From Clostridia bacterium (GTDB lineage Bacteria; Bacillota; Clostridia; Christensenellales; Aristaeellaceae): a stretch of DNA of 64,000 nucleotides. The notes beneath the pieces are model-generated. The model did no database searches, was not told where the DNA came from, and saw nothing but the letters and a program-made list of their open reading frames with translations. Both the position numbers and the translations under genes were made by a program. Shown here piece by piece: positions 24,540 through 32,634 of the stretch; position 1 is the stretch's first letter; every line of letters begins with the position of its first letter. Location of the stretch: NCBI GenBank assembly GCA_017404985.1, contig JAFRBK010000032.1, forward strand, positions 43,311 to 107,310, given 5' to 3'.

Positions 24540-26432
24540 ATGAAGGATGAAAAAACCTACCGGATCGCGTTTTTTACGGTGGACTGGAATTACGAATTGG
24601 TGGAAAGCACGCTTCACGGCCTGAAGCAGTATACCGATGACCACCCCAATGTCTACATCTCCGTTTTCGACTGTTTCGGTAAGAATCTGGACAATGCGAA
24701 GGATAAAAGCGAATATGCCATTTTTAACCTGGCGGACCTTTCCCAGTTTGACGGGCTTCTGATCCAGGGGAACCAGATCGTGCTTCAGCGTGTCCGGGAT
24801 GAAGTCGGCGCCCGCATCACGGAAACCGGCATTCCGGCCGTTTCCATCGGCTGCCCGATGCCCGGCTGCACCCTGATGCGCATTGATGACGGGCAGGCCG
24901 AGTTCGATATCACCACCCACGTGATCCGCCACCACCACGCCCGGAACCTGGTCTATATCACCGGTATCATGGATAACAGCTGCCCCGAGGCCCTGCAGCG
25001 GCTGGACGGTTTCCGCCGCGCCTGCCGCGAAAACGGGATTCCCGAAAGCCAGATGCAGATTGTCAACGGCACCTGGCAGAATGCCGACGGCCGCAGGATC
25101 GCCCGCGAATGGCTGGAGGAAAAGCGCCCCCTGCCGGACGCCTTTGTCGTCGCCAATGACGAAATGGCGATGGGCCTGATGGATACGTTCCGGGACGCCG
25201 GCCTCCGGATTCCCGGCGATGTCGTCGTCACCGGCTTTGACAATCTGACCACCGCGGAACTCTCCAGCCCCCGCCTGTCCACCGTCGCGACGGACCACCG
25301 TGCCCTGAACTATGCTGCCATGGACGTGCTGGTGGACCGGATTGACCGGGAGGATGTCCCGGAGGAAATCCCGTTCCATTACAGCATCATCTGCTCGGAG
25401 TCCTGTGGCTGCCGGGAGCGGGCCCGCCCCGGCATGGTCCGGGAGAAGTATTTCCAGCAGGCCCGGTTCCTCCGCCGGTTCTACACCGTGCAGGACCAGA
25501 TGGCTGAGGAGCTGTTTGAGGCGAACAACCTGCAGGATATCGCCGCCATCGTCAAACGGAACCGCGCCATTTTCGGCTGCGACGATATCGGCCTGTGCTT
25601 CAACGATTATTATTATGATAATTTTGATAAGGACCAGTGGCTGCAGGATTCGGAGCGGTTTGGCCGGGAAATGGTCATCGCCGCCTATGAGGACGAGCCG
25701 TCTGTTGCCGGGTCGAAGGTTTCCTTTCTTCGTTTCCCGACCCGCCAGCTGCTGCCGGATTTCCTGAGGGACCAGGAGCATTTTGTCATTTATTATCCCC
25801 TGCATTACAATACCTATTCCATCGGGTATATCGCCCTGGACGGCATCAGCGAGGCCGCCAAGCTGAATCTGCATGAAAGCATCTTCAACTTCCTGGAAAT
25901 CGCCATTGAAAACGTCCGGAAGAAAGAGCTGCTCCGCCAGTTCAACGCCATCCTCGATAATCTGTATGTCCATGATGCGCTGACGGGACTTTATAACCGT
26001 TTCGGCTTCGGCCGTTATGCCAGGGATTGTTTTGACCGCCTGCTTGCGCGGGACGGAAGTGTCCAGGTGCTCTTTGCCGATCTGGATTATATGAAGGAAA
26101 TCAATGACCAGTATGGCCACGACCTGGGTGACGAAGCCCTGAAGGCTGTTTCCCGGATTCTCCAGCAGTGCTGCGGCCCGGAGGATTTCCTGATGCGCTA
26201 CGGCGGGGATGAATTCGTGATCATTGCCGGCGGGCGGGACCGGAAACTGGCGGATAAAATTATGTCCGCCGCGGAAAACTATAACAATATTTCCGTCCAT
26301 CCCTTCCATCTGGGCATCTCCGCCGGGGCCTACCGCACGGAAGCCCCGAATCCCGACAGCCTGGAAACCTGCCTCACCCGCGCGGATGAGGAAATGTACA
26401 AAGTCAAAACCGCCCGCAAGGCCGGTCGATAA
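24540..26432 (+). CDS. LacI-type sugar-sensor/GGDEF diguanylate cyclase
   Basis: A 630-residue cytoplasmic protein. Residues about 8-290 resemble the periplasmic-binding-protein-like effector domain of LacI repressors (LVYITGI, ANDEMAMGLMDTFRDAG, VVVTGFDNLTTAELSSPRL), but no helix-turn-helix precedes it. A middle region (about 295-465) may be GAF-like. The C-terminal GGDEF domain starts DALTGLYNRFGFGRY and carries the intact active site RYGGDEF at residues 553-559, predicting c-di-GMP synthesis. The RxxD inhibitory site is absent (GPED at its place). No signal peptide or membrane helix is present. The cca gene starts 14 bases downstream in the same transcript. Confidence 0.9.
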   Translation: MKDEKTYRIAFFTVDWNYELVESTLHGLKQYTDDHPNVYISVFDCFGKNLDNAKDKSEYAIFNLADLSQFDGLLIQGNQIVLQRVRDEVGARITETGIPAVSIGCPMPGCTLMRIDDGQAEFDITTHVIRHHHARNLVYITGIMDNSCPEALQRLDGFRRACRENGIPESQMQIVNGTWQNADGRRIAREWLEEKRPLPDAFVVANDEMAMGLMDTFRDAGLRIPGDVVVTGFDNLTTAELSSPRLSTVATDHRALNYAAMDVLVDRIDREDVPEEIPFHYSIICSESCGCRERARPGMVREKYFQQARFLRRFYTVQDQMAEELFEANNLQDIAAIVKRNRAIFGCDDIGLCFNDYYYDNFDKDQWLQDSERFGREMVIAAYEDEPSVAGSKVSFLRFPTRQLLPDFLRDQEHFVIYYPLHYNTYSIGYIALDGISEAAKLNLHESIFNFLEIAIENVRKKELLRQFNAILDNLYVHDALTGLYNRFGFGRYARDCFDRLLARDGSVQVLFADLDYMKEINDQYGHDLGDEALKAVSRILQQCCGPEDFLMRYGGDEFVIIAGGRDRKLADKIMSAAENYNNISVHPFHLGISAGAYRTEAPNPDSLETCLTRADEEMYKVKTARKAGR

Positions 26433-26446
26433 TGAGGAGGAGCCGC

Positions 26447-27787
26447 ATGACGCTGCCGGCTGATGTCGCCGATCTGATCCGGATGCTTGAATCCGCCGGC
26501 TTCCCGGCCTATGCCGTCGGCGGCTGCGTCCGGGATTCCCTGCTCGGCCGTGCCCCTCATGACTGGGATCTGTGCACCGCCGCCCTGCCGGAGGAAATGG
26601 TCCGCGTTTTTGCCGGCGAAAAAACCGCCGAAACCGGCCTGAAGCACGGCACCCTGACGGTCATCCGCAACCATGTCCCCTATGAAATCACCACCTTCCG
26701 CACCGACGGGAATTATACGGACCACCGCCACCCGGATTCCGTCTCCTTTGTTTCGGATATCCGGGTGGATTTATCGCGCCGGGATTTTACAGTGAACGCC
26801 ATGGCCTGGTCCCCCTCCGCCGGCGTGCTGGACTTTTTCGGCGGCCGGGAGGATCTGAAAAACGGCATTATCCGCTGCGTCGGGGATGCGGACGCCCGCT
26901 TTGAGGAGGATGCCCTGCGGATTCTGCGGGCCCTGCGCTTCGCCGCGGTCTATGATTTCACCCTCTCCCCGGATACGGATCGGGCGGTCCATGCCCGCCG
27001 GGAGGACCTGGGCCGGATCGCTGCCGAGCGGATCCGCACGGAGCTGGTCAAGCTGCTGTGCGCCCCCGCCGCCGGCCGGATTCTGCGCGATTATCCGGAT
27101 GTGATGGCCGCCATTATTCCGGACCTCGCCCCCATGCTCGGTTATGACCAGCGAAACCATCATCATCATTATGATTTGTGGGAGCATACGGTGCAGGGTG
27201 TTGAAAATGTGCCGCCGGAGGAGGATCTCCGCCTGGCCATGCTGCTGCATGATACCGGGAAGCCCGGCGTCTGCACCCTGGATGAAAACGGCGAAGCCCA
27301 TTACGCGGGCCATCAGGCGCTGAGCAGCCGCATCGCCGCCCGGGTCACGGAGGCCCTGCGCTGCAGCGCCGCCCAGCGGGAACGCGTCGTGAACCTCGTG
27401 CTCCATCATGATATCCCGCTGCGCACGGCGGATGGTTCCCCGGCGACGGACCGACGTTTCCTGCTTCGCAAGCTGAACCGTTTCGGCGAAAGGGATCTTC
27501 GTGCGCTGTTTCAGATTCACCGGGCGGATCGGATCGCCACCGGCTACACCTCCCCCGAGCGGGAGGACCTTCGGCTCCGCCAGCGCATGGATGCGCTGGA
27601 TGCCCTCCTGGCAGACCGGCCCTGCTTCACGCTCAAAGACCTGGCGGTCAAAGGGGATGACCTCACGGCCCTCGGGCTGAAGGGGCCGGATGTCGGAAAA
27701 ACGCTGAATGCCCTGCTCGCCGCTGTTATAGACGGTTCCCTTCCGAATGAAAAGGCCGCGCTCCTGCAGTCCCTCAGCGCGCGGTAA
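26447..27787 (+). CDS. cca: CCA tRNA nucleotidyltransferase
   Basis: Class II nucleotidyltransferase that builds or repairs the 3'-CCA end of tRNA. The catalytic head has YAVGGCVRDSLLGRAPHDWDL with the metal-binding DxD (Asp-Trp-Asp), then ETGLKHGTLTV and the neck motif RRDFTVNAMAW. Residues after about 230 contain an HD domain (MLLHDTGKPG), as in many bacterial enzymes with phosphatase or repair activity. Length is 446 residues. I start at the ATG at 26447, since GAGGAGG lies six bases before it; an ATG at 26432 overlaps the previous stop but has no site. Co-transcribed with the GGDEF gene. Confidence 0.94.
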   Translation: MTLPADVADLIRMLESAGFPAYAVGGCVRDSLLGRAPHDWDLCTAALPEEMVRVFAGEKTAETGLKHGTLTVIRNHVPYEITTFRTDGNYTDHRHPDSVSFVSDIRVDLSRRDFTVNAMAWSPSAGVLDFFGGREDLKNGIIRCVGDADARFEEDALRILRALRFAAVYDFTLSPDTDRAVHARREDLGRIAAERIRTELVKLLCAPAAGRILRDYPDVMAAIIPDLAPMLGYDQRNHHHHYDLWEHTVQGVENVPPEEDLRLAMLLHDTGKPGVCTLDENGEAHYAGHQALSSRIAARVTEALRCSAAQRERVVNLVLHHDIPLRTADGSPATDRRFLLRKLNRFGERDLRALFQIHRADRIATGYTSPEREDLRLRQRMDALDALLADRPCFTLKDLAVKGDDLTALGLKGPDVGKTLNALLAAVIDGSLPNEKAALLQSLSAR

Positions 27788-27810
27788 GCCCGCGCTCTCC
27801 CCACCCCTTC

Positions 27811-27840
27811 CTGCCGAGCCCTGCCCGGCAGTTTTTGTTT
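27811..27840 (+). terminator. terminator after cca
   Basis: CTGCCG/CGGCAG stem (27811-27816 with 27826-27831) followed by TTTTTGTTT, 24 bases after the cca stop. Confidence 0.75.
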
Positions 27841-27895
27841 TTAATGTTTTTGTAACAAAATACTTTAAAATTTAAGATTTCCTCCCAAAAAACAA

Positions 27896-27924
27896 TTGCC
27901 ATTTTCAATTCGCTGTGATAGACT
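27896..27924 (+). promoter_or_regulatory. promoter of the rpsM ribosomal operon
   Basis: TTGCCA (27896-27901), 17-base spacer, TAGACT (27919-27924). It sits at the AT-rich to GC-rich boundary and would give a leader of about 255 bases. An AT-rich UP-like stretch precedes it. Confidence 0.55.
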
Positions 27925-27929
27925 ATAGC

Positions 27930-28186
27930 AGTTAGCCCTGGTTTGCCTCCGGGCGGCTGCACACGTTGAAAAAGCGTGTGTTCCGGCGGCGGACCAATCC
28001 CGTCTCTGTTGGCGCTGGCCTGCCGCACCTTCCATAGCGGCCGGGCAGTGTTGTTGTGCGCCTGCTTTCACCGGGCGCGCACGAAGAGTCGCGTTCCGCA
28101 GGCCTGGTTGGGTTGCCTCGCCTGGAAGGGACACACTTTTTCCCCGGCCCCGGGGGCCGAACAACATACGGAGGTGTATTACGTAA
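27930..28186 (+). promoter_or_regulatory. long structured leader before rpsM, candidate ribosomal-protein autoregulatory element
   Basis: About 255 bases of GC-rich non-coding sequence follow the promoter. Visible hairpins are CACACG/CGTGTG (27960-27965 with 27975-27980), GTGCGC/GCGCAC (28056-28061 with 28077-28082) and CGGCC/GGCCG (28145-28149 with 28155-28159), the last about 15 bases before the GGAGGTG site. No reading frame resembling infA or rpmJ is present. A binding site for S4 or S13 as feedback repressor is an inference from known ribosomal leaders. Confidence 0.5.
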
Positions 28187-28564
28187 ATGGCACGCATTGC
28201 AGGTGTTGACCTGCCCAGAGAAAAGCGCGTTGAAGTCGGCCTGACCTATATCTACGGTATCGGCCTGACCACTTCGCAGAAAATGCTCGCGGAAGTCGGC
28301 GTTAATCCTGACACGCGGGTGAAGGATCTCTCCGAGAACGAAATCAGCAAGCTGCGTGAGTATATTGAGCACCACCTGAAGGTGGAAGGCGATCTTCGCC
28401 GTGAAGTTTCCCTCAATATCAAGCGCCTGATTGAAATCGGCTGCTATCGCGGCGTCCGTCATCGCCACGGTCTTCCCGTTCGCGGACAGAATACCAAGCA
28501 GAATGCCCGCACCCGGAAGGGCCCGAAGAAGACCATCGCCGGCAAGAAGAAAGCCACTAAGTAA
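28187..28564 (+). CDS. rpsM: 30S ribosomal protein S13
   Basis: A 125-residue protein of normal length that contacts tRNA and the 50S subunit from the head of the 30S subunit. Hallmarks are [20 protein letters not shown] at the start, the helix-two-turn-helix [15 protein letters not shown], and the basic tail [26 protein letters not shown] precedes the ATG. It is the first gene of the S13-S11-S4-alpha-L17 block, which here lacks infA and rpmJ directly upstream. Confidence 0.98.
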   Translation: MARIAGVDLPREKRVEVGLTYIYGIGLTTSQKMLAEVGVNPDTRVKDLSENEISKLREYIEHHLKVEGDLRREVSLNIKRLIEIGCYRGVRHRHGLPVRGQNTKQNARTRKGPKKTIAGKKKATK

Positions 28565-28607
28565 GTCTTGTGAATAAGTCTTGACTGAATTACGGAGGGA
28601 ATAATCA

Positions 28608-29009
28608 ATGGCACCTAAGCAAAAGCTGAAGAAGGCTACGCGCAAGCGCCGTGAACGCAAGGTTGTCGAACGCGGTGCAGCCCATATCCGCTCTTCTTTC
28701 AACAATACGATTGTTACGATCACCGATACCCAGGGCAACGCCCTGAGCTGGGCCAGTGCCGGCGGTCTGGGCTTCCGCGGAAGCAAAAAGTCCACCCCCT
28801 TTGCTGCCCAGATGGCCGCTGAAACCGCTGCCAAAGCCGCGATGGAATACGGTCTGCGCACGGTGGAAGTTTATGTCAAGGGCCCCGGTTCCGGCCGTGA
28901 AGCCGCGATCCGTTCCCTGCAGGCCGCCGGCCTGGATGTAAACATGATTAAGGACGTGACGCCCATCCCCCATAACGGTTGCCGTCCGCCCAAGCGCCGC
29001 CGCGTGTAA
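28608..29009 (+). CDS. rpsK: 30S ribosomal protein S11
   Basis: A 133-residue platform protein of the 30S subunit that helps bind mRNA near the Shine-Dalgarno helix. It shows [20 protein letters not shown], the conserved [17 protein letters not shown] loop and the C-terminal [23 protein letters not shown] lies before the ATG, 43 bases after rpsM. Confidence 0.98.
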   Translation: MAPKQKLKKATRKRRERKVVERGAAHIRSSFNNTIVTITDTQGNALSWASAGGLGFRGSKKSTPFAAQMAAETAAKAAMEYGLRTVEVYVKGPGSGREAAIRSLQAAGLDVNMIKDVTPIPHNGCRPPKRRRV

Positions 29010-29028
29010 TAAAGGAGGACAATGAAAC

Positions 29029-29625
29029 ATGGCAGTAAGTAAACAGCCGATCGCCAAGAAGTGCCGGACCTTTGATATCAGCCCGGCCGTCATGGGATAT
29101 GGCAATAAGAAGTCCAACCGCAACCCCGGCGGCAACCGCCGGCGGAAGGTTTCCGAGTACGGCGCCCAGCTGCAGGAAAAGCAGAAGGTCAAGTTTGTTT
29201 ACGGCGTGCTCGAAAAGCAGTTCCATAAGTATTATCTGAAGGCCGCCAACATGAAGGGCATCACCGGCGATAACCTCCTGCGCCTGCTGGAGCTCCGCCT
29301 GGACAACGTGGTGTTCCGCCTCGGCCTGGCCAAGACCCGCCGCGCCGCCCGCCAGATCGTGTGTCACGGCCATATCCGTGTCAACGATATCAAGGTGGAT
29401 ATCCCTTCCTACCAGGTGAAGGTTGGCGACAAGATCACCCTGCGCAAGCGCAGCGAGGAGAGCGAGCTGTTCAAGGGCCTCCGTGAAGGAACCGGCACCG
29501 TGACCCCCAAGTGGCTGAGCTTTGACGCCCAGAACCTGGCCGGCAGCGTGACCGCCCTCCCCACCCGTGAGGACATTGACCTGCAGGTGCAGGAGAACAT
29601 GATCGTCGAGTATTACTCCCGTTAA
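29029..29625 (+). CDS. rpsD: 30S ribosomal protein S4
   Basis: A 198-residue primary 16S rRNA-binding protein and assembly initiator. The S4-type RNA-binding domain is visible in RLDNVVFRLGLAKTRRAARQ and HGHIRVNDIKVDIPSYQVK. The N-terminus lacks the four-cysteine zinc motif (C- form), carrying only one Cys in KKCRTFD. Ends ENMIVEYYSR as usual. In B. subtilis S4 represses its own mRNA, so it is a candidate regulator of the leader upstream. AAAGGAGG precedes the ATG. Confidence 0.97.
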   Translation: MAVSKQPIAKKCRTFDISPAVMGYGNKKSNRNPGGNRRRKVSEYGAQLQEKQKVKFVYGVLEKQFHKYYLKAANMKGITGDNLLRLLELRLDNVVFRLGLAKTRRAARQIVCHGHIRVNDIKVDIPSYQVKVGDKITLRKRSEESELFKGLREGTGTVTPKWLSFDAQNLAGSVTALPTREDIDLQVQENMIVEYYSR

Positions 29626-29720
29626 TCATCCGCACATCACCGAACTGACAAGGAACCGCGGACGGGATTCCGTCGAAGGCATCTTCATGGTTTTCGCCGC
29701 GGTATGGAGGGTAAAACGAA

Positions 29721-30668
29721 ATGATCGTCGAAATCGAAAAAGCCCGCATCGAATGCGCGGAAGTAGCCCAGAATGGCTGCTACGCCCGCTTTGTGATCGA
29801 ACCGCTCGAGCGCGGTTTCGGCCACACCCTCGGCAACTCCCTGCGCCGCGTGCTTCTTTCCTCCCTCCCCGGCGTGGCTGTCTCCTCTGTGCATATTGAA
29901 GGTGTGCAGCATGAGTTCTCCACGATGCCGGGTATCAAGGAGGATGTGACGGAAATCATCCTGAATCTGAAGTCCATGGCGGTGCGGATGTTCTCTGAGG
30001 AGAGCAAGCAGCTGACCATCGATGTCAAGGGCCCCTGCGAACTGACGGCCGGCGATATCAAGACGGATGACCAGGTGGAAATCGTCAATAAGGACCTGCA
30101 TATCGCCACCCTGAATGCGGACGCTCATCTGCAGATGCAGATGACCCTGGATCGGGGCCGCGGATATGTCAGCGCCGACAAGAATAAGAATTCCAGCATG
30201 CCGATCGGTGTGATCCCGATTGATTCCATCTTCACCCCCGTGAAGAAGGTGAACTACACGGTGGAAGACACCCGTGTAGGGCAGATCACCGACTATGACA
30301 AGCTGACCCTGGAAATCTGGACCAACGGCACGCTGAAGCCCGAAGAGGCCATCTCCAGCGCCGCCAAGATCCTGACCAGCCATCTGAATCTCTTTATCAG
30401 CCTGACCGACCAGGTCATGCCGGTGAGCATGGCCCAGCCGGAAGACAACGTCAAGGACAAGGTGCTGGAAATGACCATCGAAGAGCTGGATCTTTCCGTC
30501 CGCGCCTATAACTGCCTGAAGCGTGCCGGCATTAACAGCGTGGCCGAGCTGGTGCTGAAGAATCAGGATGACATGATGAAGGTTCGCAACCTCGGCCGGA
30601 AGTCCCTGGAGGAAGTTGAGCAGAAGCTGAACGCCCTCGGGCTTGGCCTGCGGCCCACTGAAGACTGA
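29721..30668 (+). CDS. rpoA: DNA-directed RNA polymerase subunit alpha
   Basis: A 315-residue subunit of normal length. The N-terminal dimerisation domain has [21 protein letters not shown] and LSSLPGVAV. The flexible linker is near residues 230-245, and the C-terminal domain contains [20 protein letters not shown] and [10 protein letters not shown], used for UP-element and activator contacts. GGAGGG lies before the ATG. The gene ends with GAA GAC TGA, and this ending is repeated twice more just downstream. Confidence 0.98.
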   Translation: MIVEIEKARIECAEVAQNGCYARFVIEPLERGFGHTLGNSLRRVLLSSLPGVAVSSVHIEGVQHEFSTMPGIKEDVTEIILNLKSMAVRMFSEESKQLTIDVKGPCELTAGDIKTDDQVEIVNKDLHIATLNADAHLQMQMTLDRGRGYVSADKNKNSSMPIGVIPIDSIFTPVKKVNYTVEDTRVGQITDYDKLTLEIWTNGTLKPEEAISSAAKILTSHLNLFISLTDQVMPVSMAQPEDNVKDKVLEMTIEELDLSVRAYNCLKRAGINSVAELVLKNQDDMMKVRNLGRKSLEEVEQKLNALGLGLRPTED

Positions 30669-30698
30669 GCCGACGAAGACTGAGTCAAAGAAGACTGA
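30660..30698 (+). repeat. triplicated rpoA terminal codons (15-bp period)
   Basis: GAAGACTGA occurs at 30660, 30675 and 30690, exactly 15 bases apart and in frame, so the last two codons and stop of rpoA are followed by two further in-frame Glu-Asp-stop copies before the rplQ ribosome binding site. Confidence 0.9.
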
Positions 30699-30718
30699 AT
30701 TCATAGGAGGAACATCCC

Positions 30719-31231
30719 ATGGCTAACCAACGCAAGCTGGGTCGCACGGCGGATCAGCGCAAGGCGCTGCTTCGCAATCAGGTGACCAATCTGATCTGGA
30801 ACGGCCGGATCGAGACCACCGAAGCCAAGGCTAAGGAAGTCCGCCGGATCGCCGATAAGATGATCACGCTGGCCGTGCGCGAATGCGACAATACGGTTTC
30901 CACCACGAAGGAAACCCATAATGACAAGGGCCAGCTGGTGACGCTGGACGTTGTCAACGATGCCCCGTCCAAGCTGCATGCCCGCCGGATCATGATGGCT
31001 TACCTGTATGATCTGAAGGAGCCCAAGAAGGACGACGAAAACAAGGCCGAATACAAGGAGCGCACCAAGGATAACAAGCATCCCGTGGTGGAAAAGCTCT
31101 TCCGGGAAATCGGGCCCAAGTACAAAGCCCGCAATGCCGAGAAGAACTGCTCCGGCGGCTACACCCGGATTTACAAGCTGGGGCCCCGACGCGGCGACGC
31201 TGCCGAGATGGTGATTCTCGAGCTGGTCTGA
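30719..31231 (+). CDS. rplQ: 50S ribosomal protein L17 with a lineage-type insertion
   Basis: A 170-residue L17, about 50 residues longer than the E. coli protein. The core is clear: [18 protein letters not shown] at the start, [23 protein letters not shown], then after the extra segment [17 protein letters not shown] and [19 protein letters not shown]. The insertion (about residues 58-108) is hydrophilic and Lys/Glu/Asp-rich. L17 sits near the exit tunnel, so the insert is likely surface-exposed. Long L17 variants occur in some Clostridia. It ends the operon and is followed by a strong terminator. Confidence 0.95.
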   Translation: MANQRKLGRTADQRKALLRNQVTNLIWNGRIETTEAKAKEVRRIADKMITLAVRECDNTVSTTKETHNDKGQLVTLDVVNDAPSKLHARRIMMAYLYDLKEPKKDDENKAEYKERTKDNKHPVVEKLFREIGPKYKARNAEKNCSGGYTRIYKLGPRRGDAAEMVILELV

Positions 31232-31258
31232 TAACTGTTTCCAAACACATCAAGCAAT

Positions 31259-31299
31259 GGAAAACGCCTTCCCTTCCGCACAAGGGGAAGGCGTTTTCC
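31259..31299 (+). terminator. strong terminator after rplQ
   Basis: 15-bp perfect stem (31259-31273 with 31285-31299), extendable inward by two pairs with one bulged G; TTTT lies within the descending arm. It closes the ribosomal operon. Confidence 0.85.
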
Positions 31300-31348
31300 T
31301 CAGTCTGGAAACCCCATCCGCCATCCAAAAAATTTTTTTCCGTTTTTC

Positions 31349-31374
31349 TGTAACGAAATCCCCTGTCGTCCGTC
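31349..31374 (+). promoter_or_regulatory. ECF-sigma-type promoter of the sigma/anti-sigma operon
   Basis: TGTAAC (31349-31354), 16-base spacer, CGTC (31371-31374). This matches the -35/-10 pattern used by B. subtilis SigX, SigM and SigW-type factors, so the ECF gene 38 bases downstream is probably autoregulated. Confidence 0.7.
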
Positions 31375-31411
31375 TAATCGATGAGTTAACCGGGAAGGGA
31401 GGTGATGATGT

Positions 31412-31894
31412 GTGAACAGCGCAACCTGTGAAAGGATCTACAATGCCTACTACATGCGGGTTTTCTCCTATGTCATGACCCTGGCCGGCGACCGGCACCT
31501 GGCCGAGGAAATCACGCAGGATACCTTCTTCCGGGCCTTCTCCTCCACCGCGGAATTCCGAAACGAGTCGGACGAAGCCACCTGGCTCTGCTCCATTGCG
31601 AAAAACCGCTTCATGGATGAAATGCGGAAGCAGGGCAGGCTCGAGCCGATCCCGGACGGCCTTCCCGCCGGCGGAAAAAGTGTCGAGCAGCAGGCCGCGG
31701 ACCGGGATTCCTCTTTTCGGATCCATGTGGCGCTCCATGCTCTGGAGGAACCCTACCGGGAGGTCTTCGAGCTCAGAATTTTCGGTGAACTCTCTTTCCG
31801 GGAGATCGGTACCATCTTCGGAAAGACGGAAAACTGGGCACGTGTCACATATCATCGGGCCCGTCTGAAACTGCAGGAAAGGATGGATGAATAA
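31412..31894 (+). CDS. ECF RNA polymerase sigma factor
   Basis: A 160-residue group 4 sigma factor. Region 2 (about 5-75) has YYMRVFSYVMTLAGDRHLAEEITQDTFFRAF, cited here as a region with its DxxQ/EITQDTF core, and WLCSIAKNRFMDEMRK for -10 recognition. Region 4 (about 105-155) has ALHALEEPYREVFELR and the helix-turn-helix FREIGTIFGKTENWARVTYHRARLKL. It starts at GTG 31412, since a near-perfect AAGGGAGGTGAT site precedes it; ATGs just upstream are out of frame. It is followed without gap by its anti-sigma gene, and an ECF-type promoter lies upstream. Confidence 0.92.
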   Translation: MNSATCERIYNAYYMRVFSYVMTLAGDRHLAEEITQDTFFRAFSSTAEFRNESDEATWLCSIAKNRFMDEMRKQGRLEPIPDGLPAGGKSVEQQAADRDSSFRIHVALHALEEPYREVFELRIFGELSFREIGTIFGKTENWARVTYHRARLKLQERMDE

Positions 31895-32634
31895 TGAAAA
31901 CGGAATGTGAAGTAATCCGGGATCTGCTCCCGCTCTATGCGGATGATGTGTGCAGTGACGGAAGCAAAAAACTGGTCGAAGAGCATCTGCCGGAATGTCC
32001 GGACTGCTCCGCCCTGCTGGAAAGCCTCCGCAGGCAGGAGATTGAAAAAGGCCTTCAGGAGGAAAAAGACCAGGTCATCAAATACCAGGCGAAGCGCTTC
32101 AAGCGCCGCAGCACCGCGGTGGGGTCCGTGATCTCCGGCATATTTATGGTCCCGATCCTGGTTTGCCTGATTGTGAACCTGTCCCAGGGGTTCAGGCTGG
32201 ACTGGTTCTTCATCGTGCTGGGAGGCCTGGCCATGGCCGCTTCCCTGATCATCGTCCCGCTGATGGTGCCGAAGGACAAGCTGTTCTGGACCTTCTGCGC
32301 CTTCACGGTCAGCCTGATCCTGCTGCTGGCGATCTGTAATCTTGTCGGCGGCGGCAGCTGGTTCTTCACGGCGGCATCCGCGGCCCTGTTCGGGCTTTCG
32401 GTCATTTTCCTGCCCTTCCTGGTGAAGGCCGCCCCCGTCCGGGCTCTGCTGGGCAATTTCAACCGTCCGCTGCTGATTATCGCGGTGGACCTGATCCTGT
32501 TCACCAATATGATGAATATGATCACCCTGCATACCAAGGGCTGGTTTGCCACCATGATGATGGAACTGCTGTGTGTCGCGGGTATCGCCCTGCTGGGCTC
32601 CGCTGTAAAAGGCCAAAGGAGTGAAACAAAATGA
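31894..32634 (+). CDS. membrane anti-sigma factor with zinc-finger (ZAS) domain
   Basis: A 246-residue protein. The N-terminal anti-sigma domain begins CEVIRDLLPLYADDVCSD and continues to EEHLPECPDC, giving the His-x3-Cys-x2-Cys zinc site of ZAS proteins. About five to six hydrophobic helices follow from residue 75 onward. It should hold the ECF factor inactive at the membrane until an envelope signal releases it. The start codon overlaps the sigma stop (TAATG). The downstream DUF4097 gene overlaps its end by four bases. Confidence 0.87.
   Translation: MKTECEVIRDLLPLYADDVCSDGSKKLVEEHLPECPDCSALLESLRRQEIEKGLQEEKDQVIKYQAKRFKRRSTAVGSVISGIFMVPILVCLIVNLSQGFRLDWFFIVLGGLAMAASLIIVPLMVPKDKLFWTFCAFTVSLILLLAICNLVGGGSWFFTAASAALFGLSVIFLPFLVKAAPVRALLGNFNRPLLIIAVDLILFTNMMNMITLHTKGWFATMMMELLCVAGIALLGSAVKGQRSETK

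Noticed and set aside
27976-28209. Small frames in the rpsM leader considered as rpmJ or infA
   Set aside because: None shows the L36 zinc-binding cysteines or the IF-1 OB-fold motifs, and none has a ribosome binding site.
28943-29373. Minus-strand frames opposite rpsK and rpsD
   Set aside because: Shadows of highly biased ribosomal protein genes without start signals.
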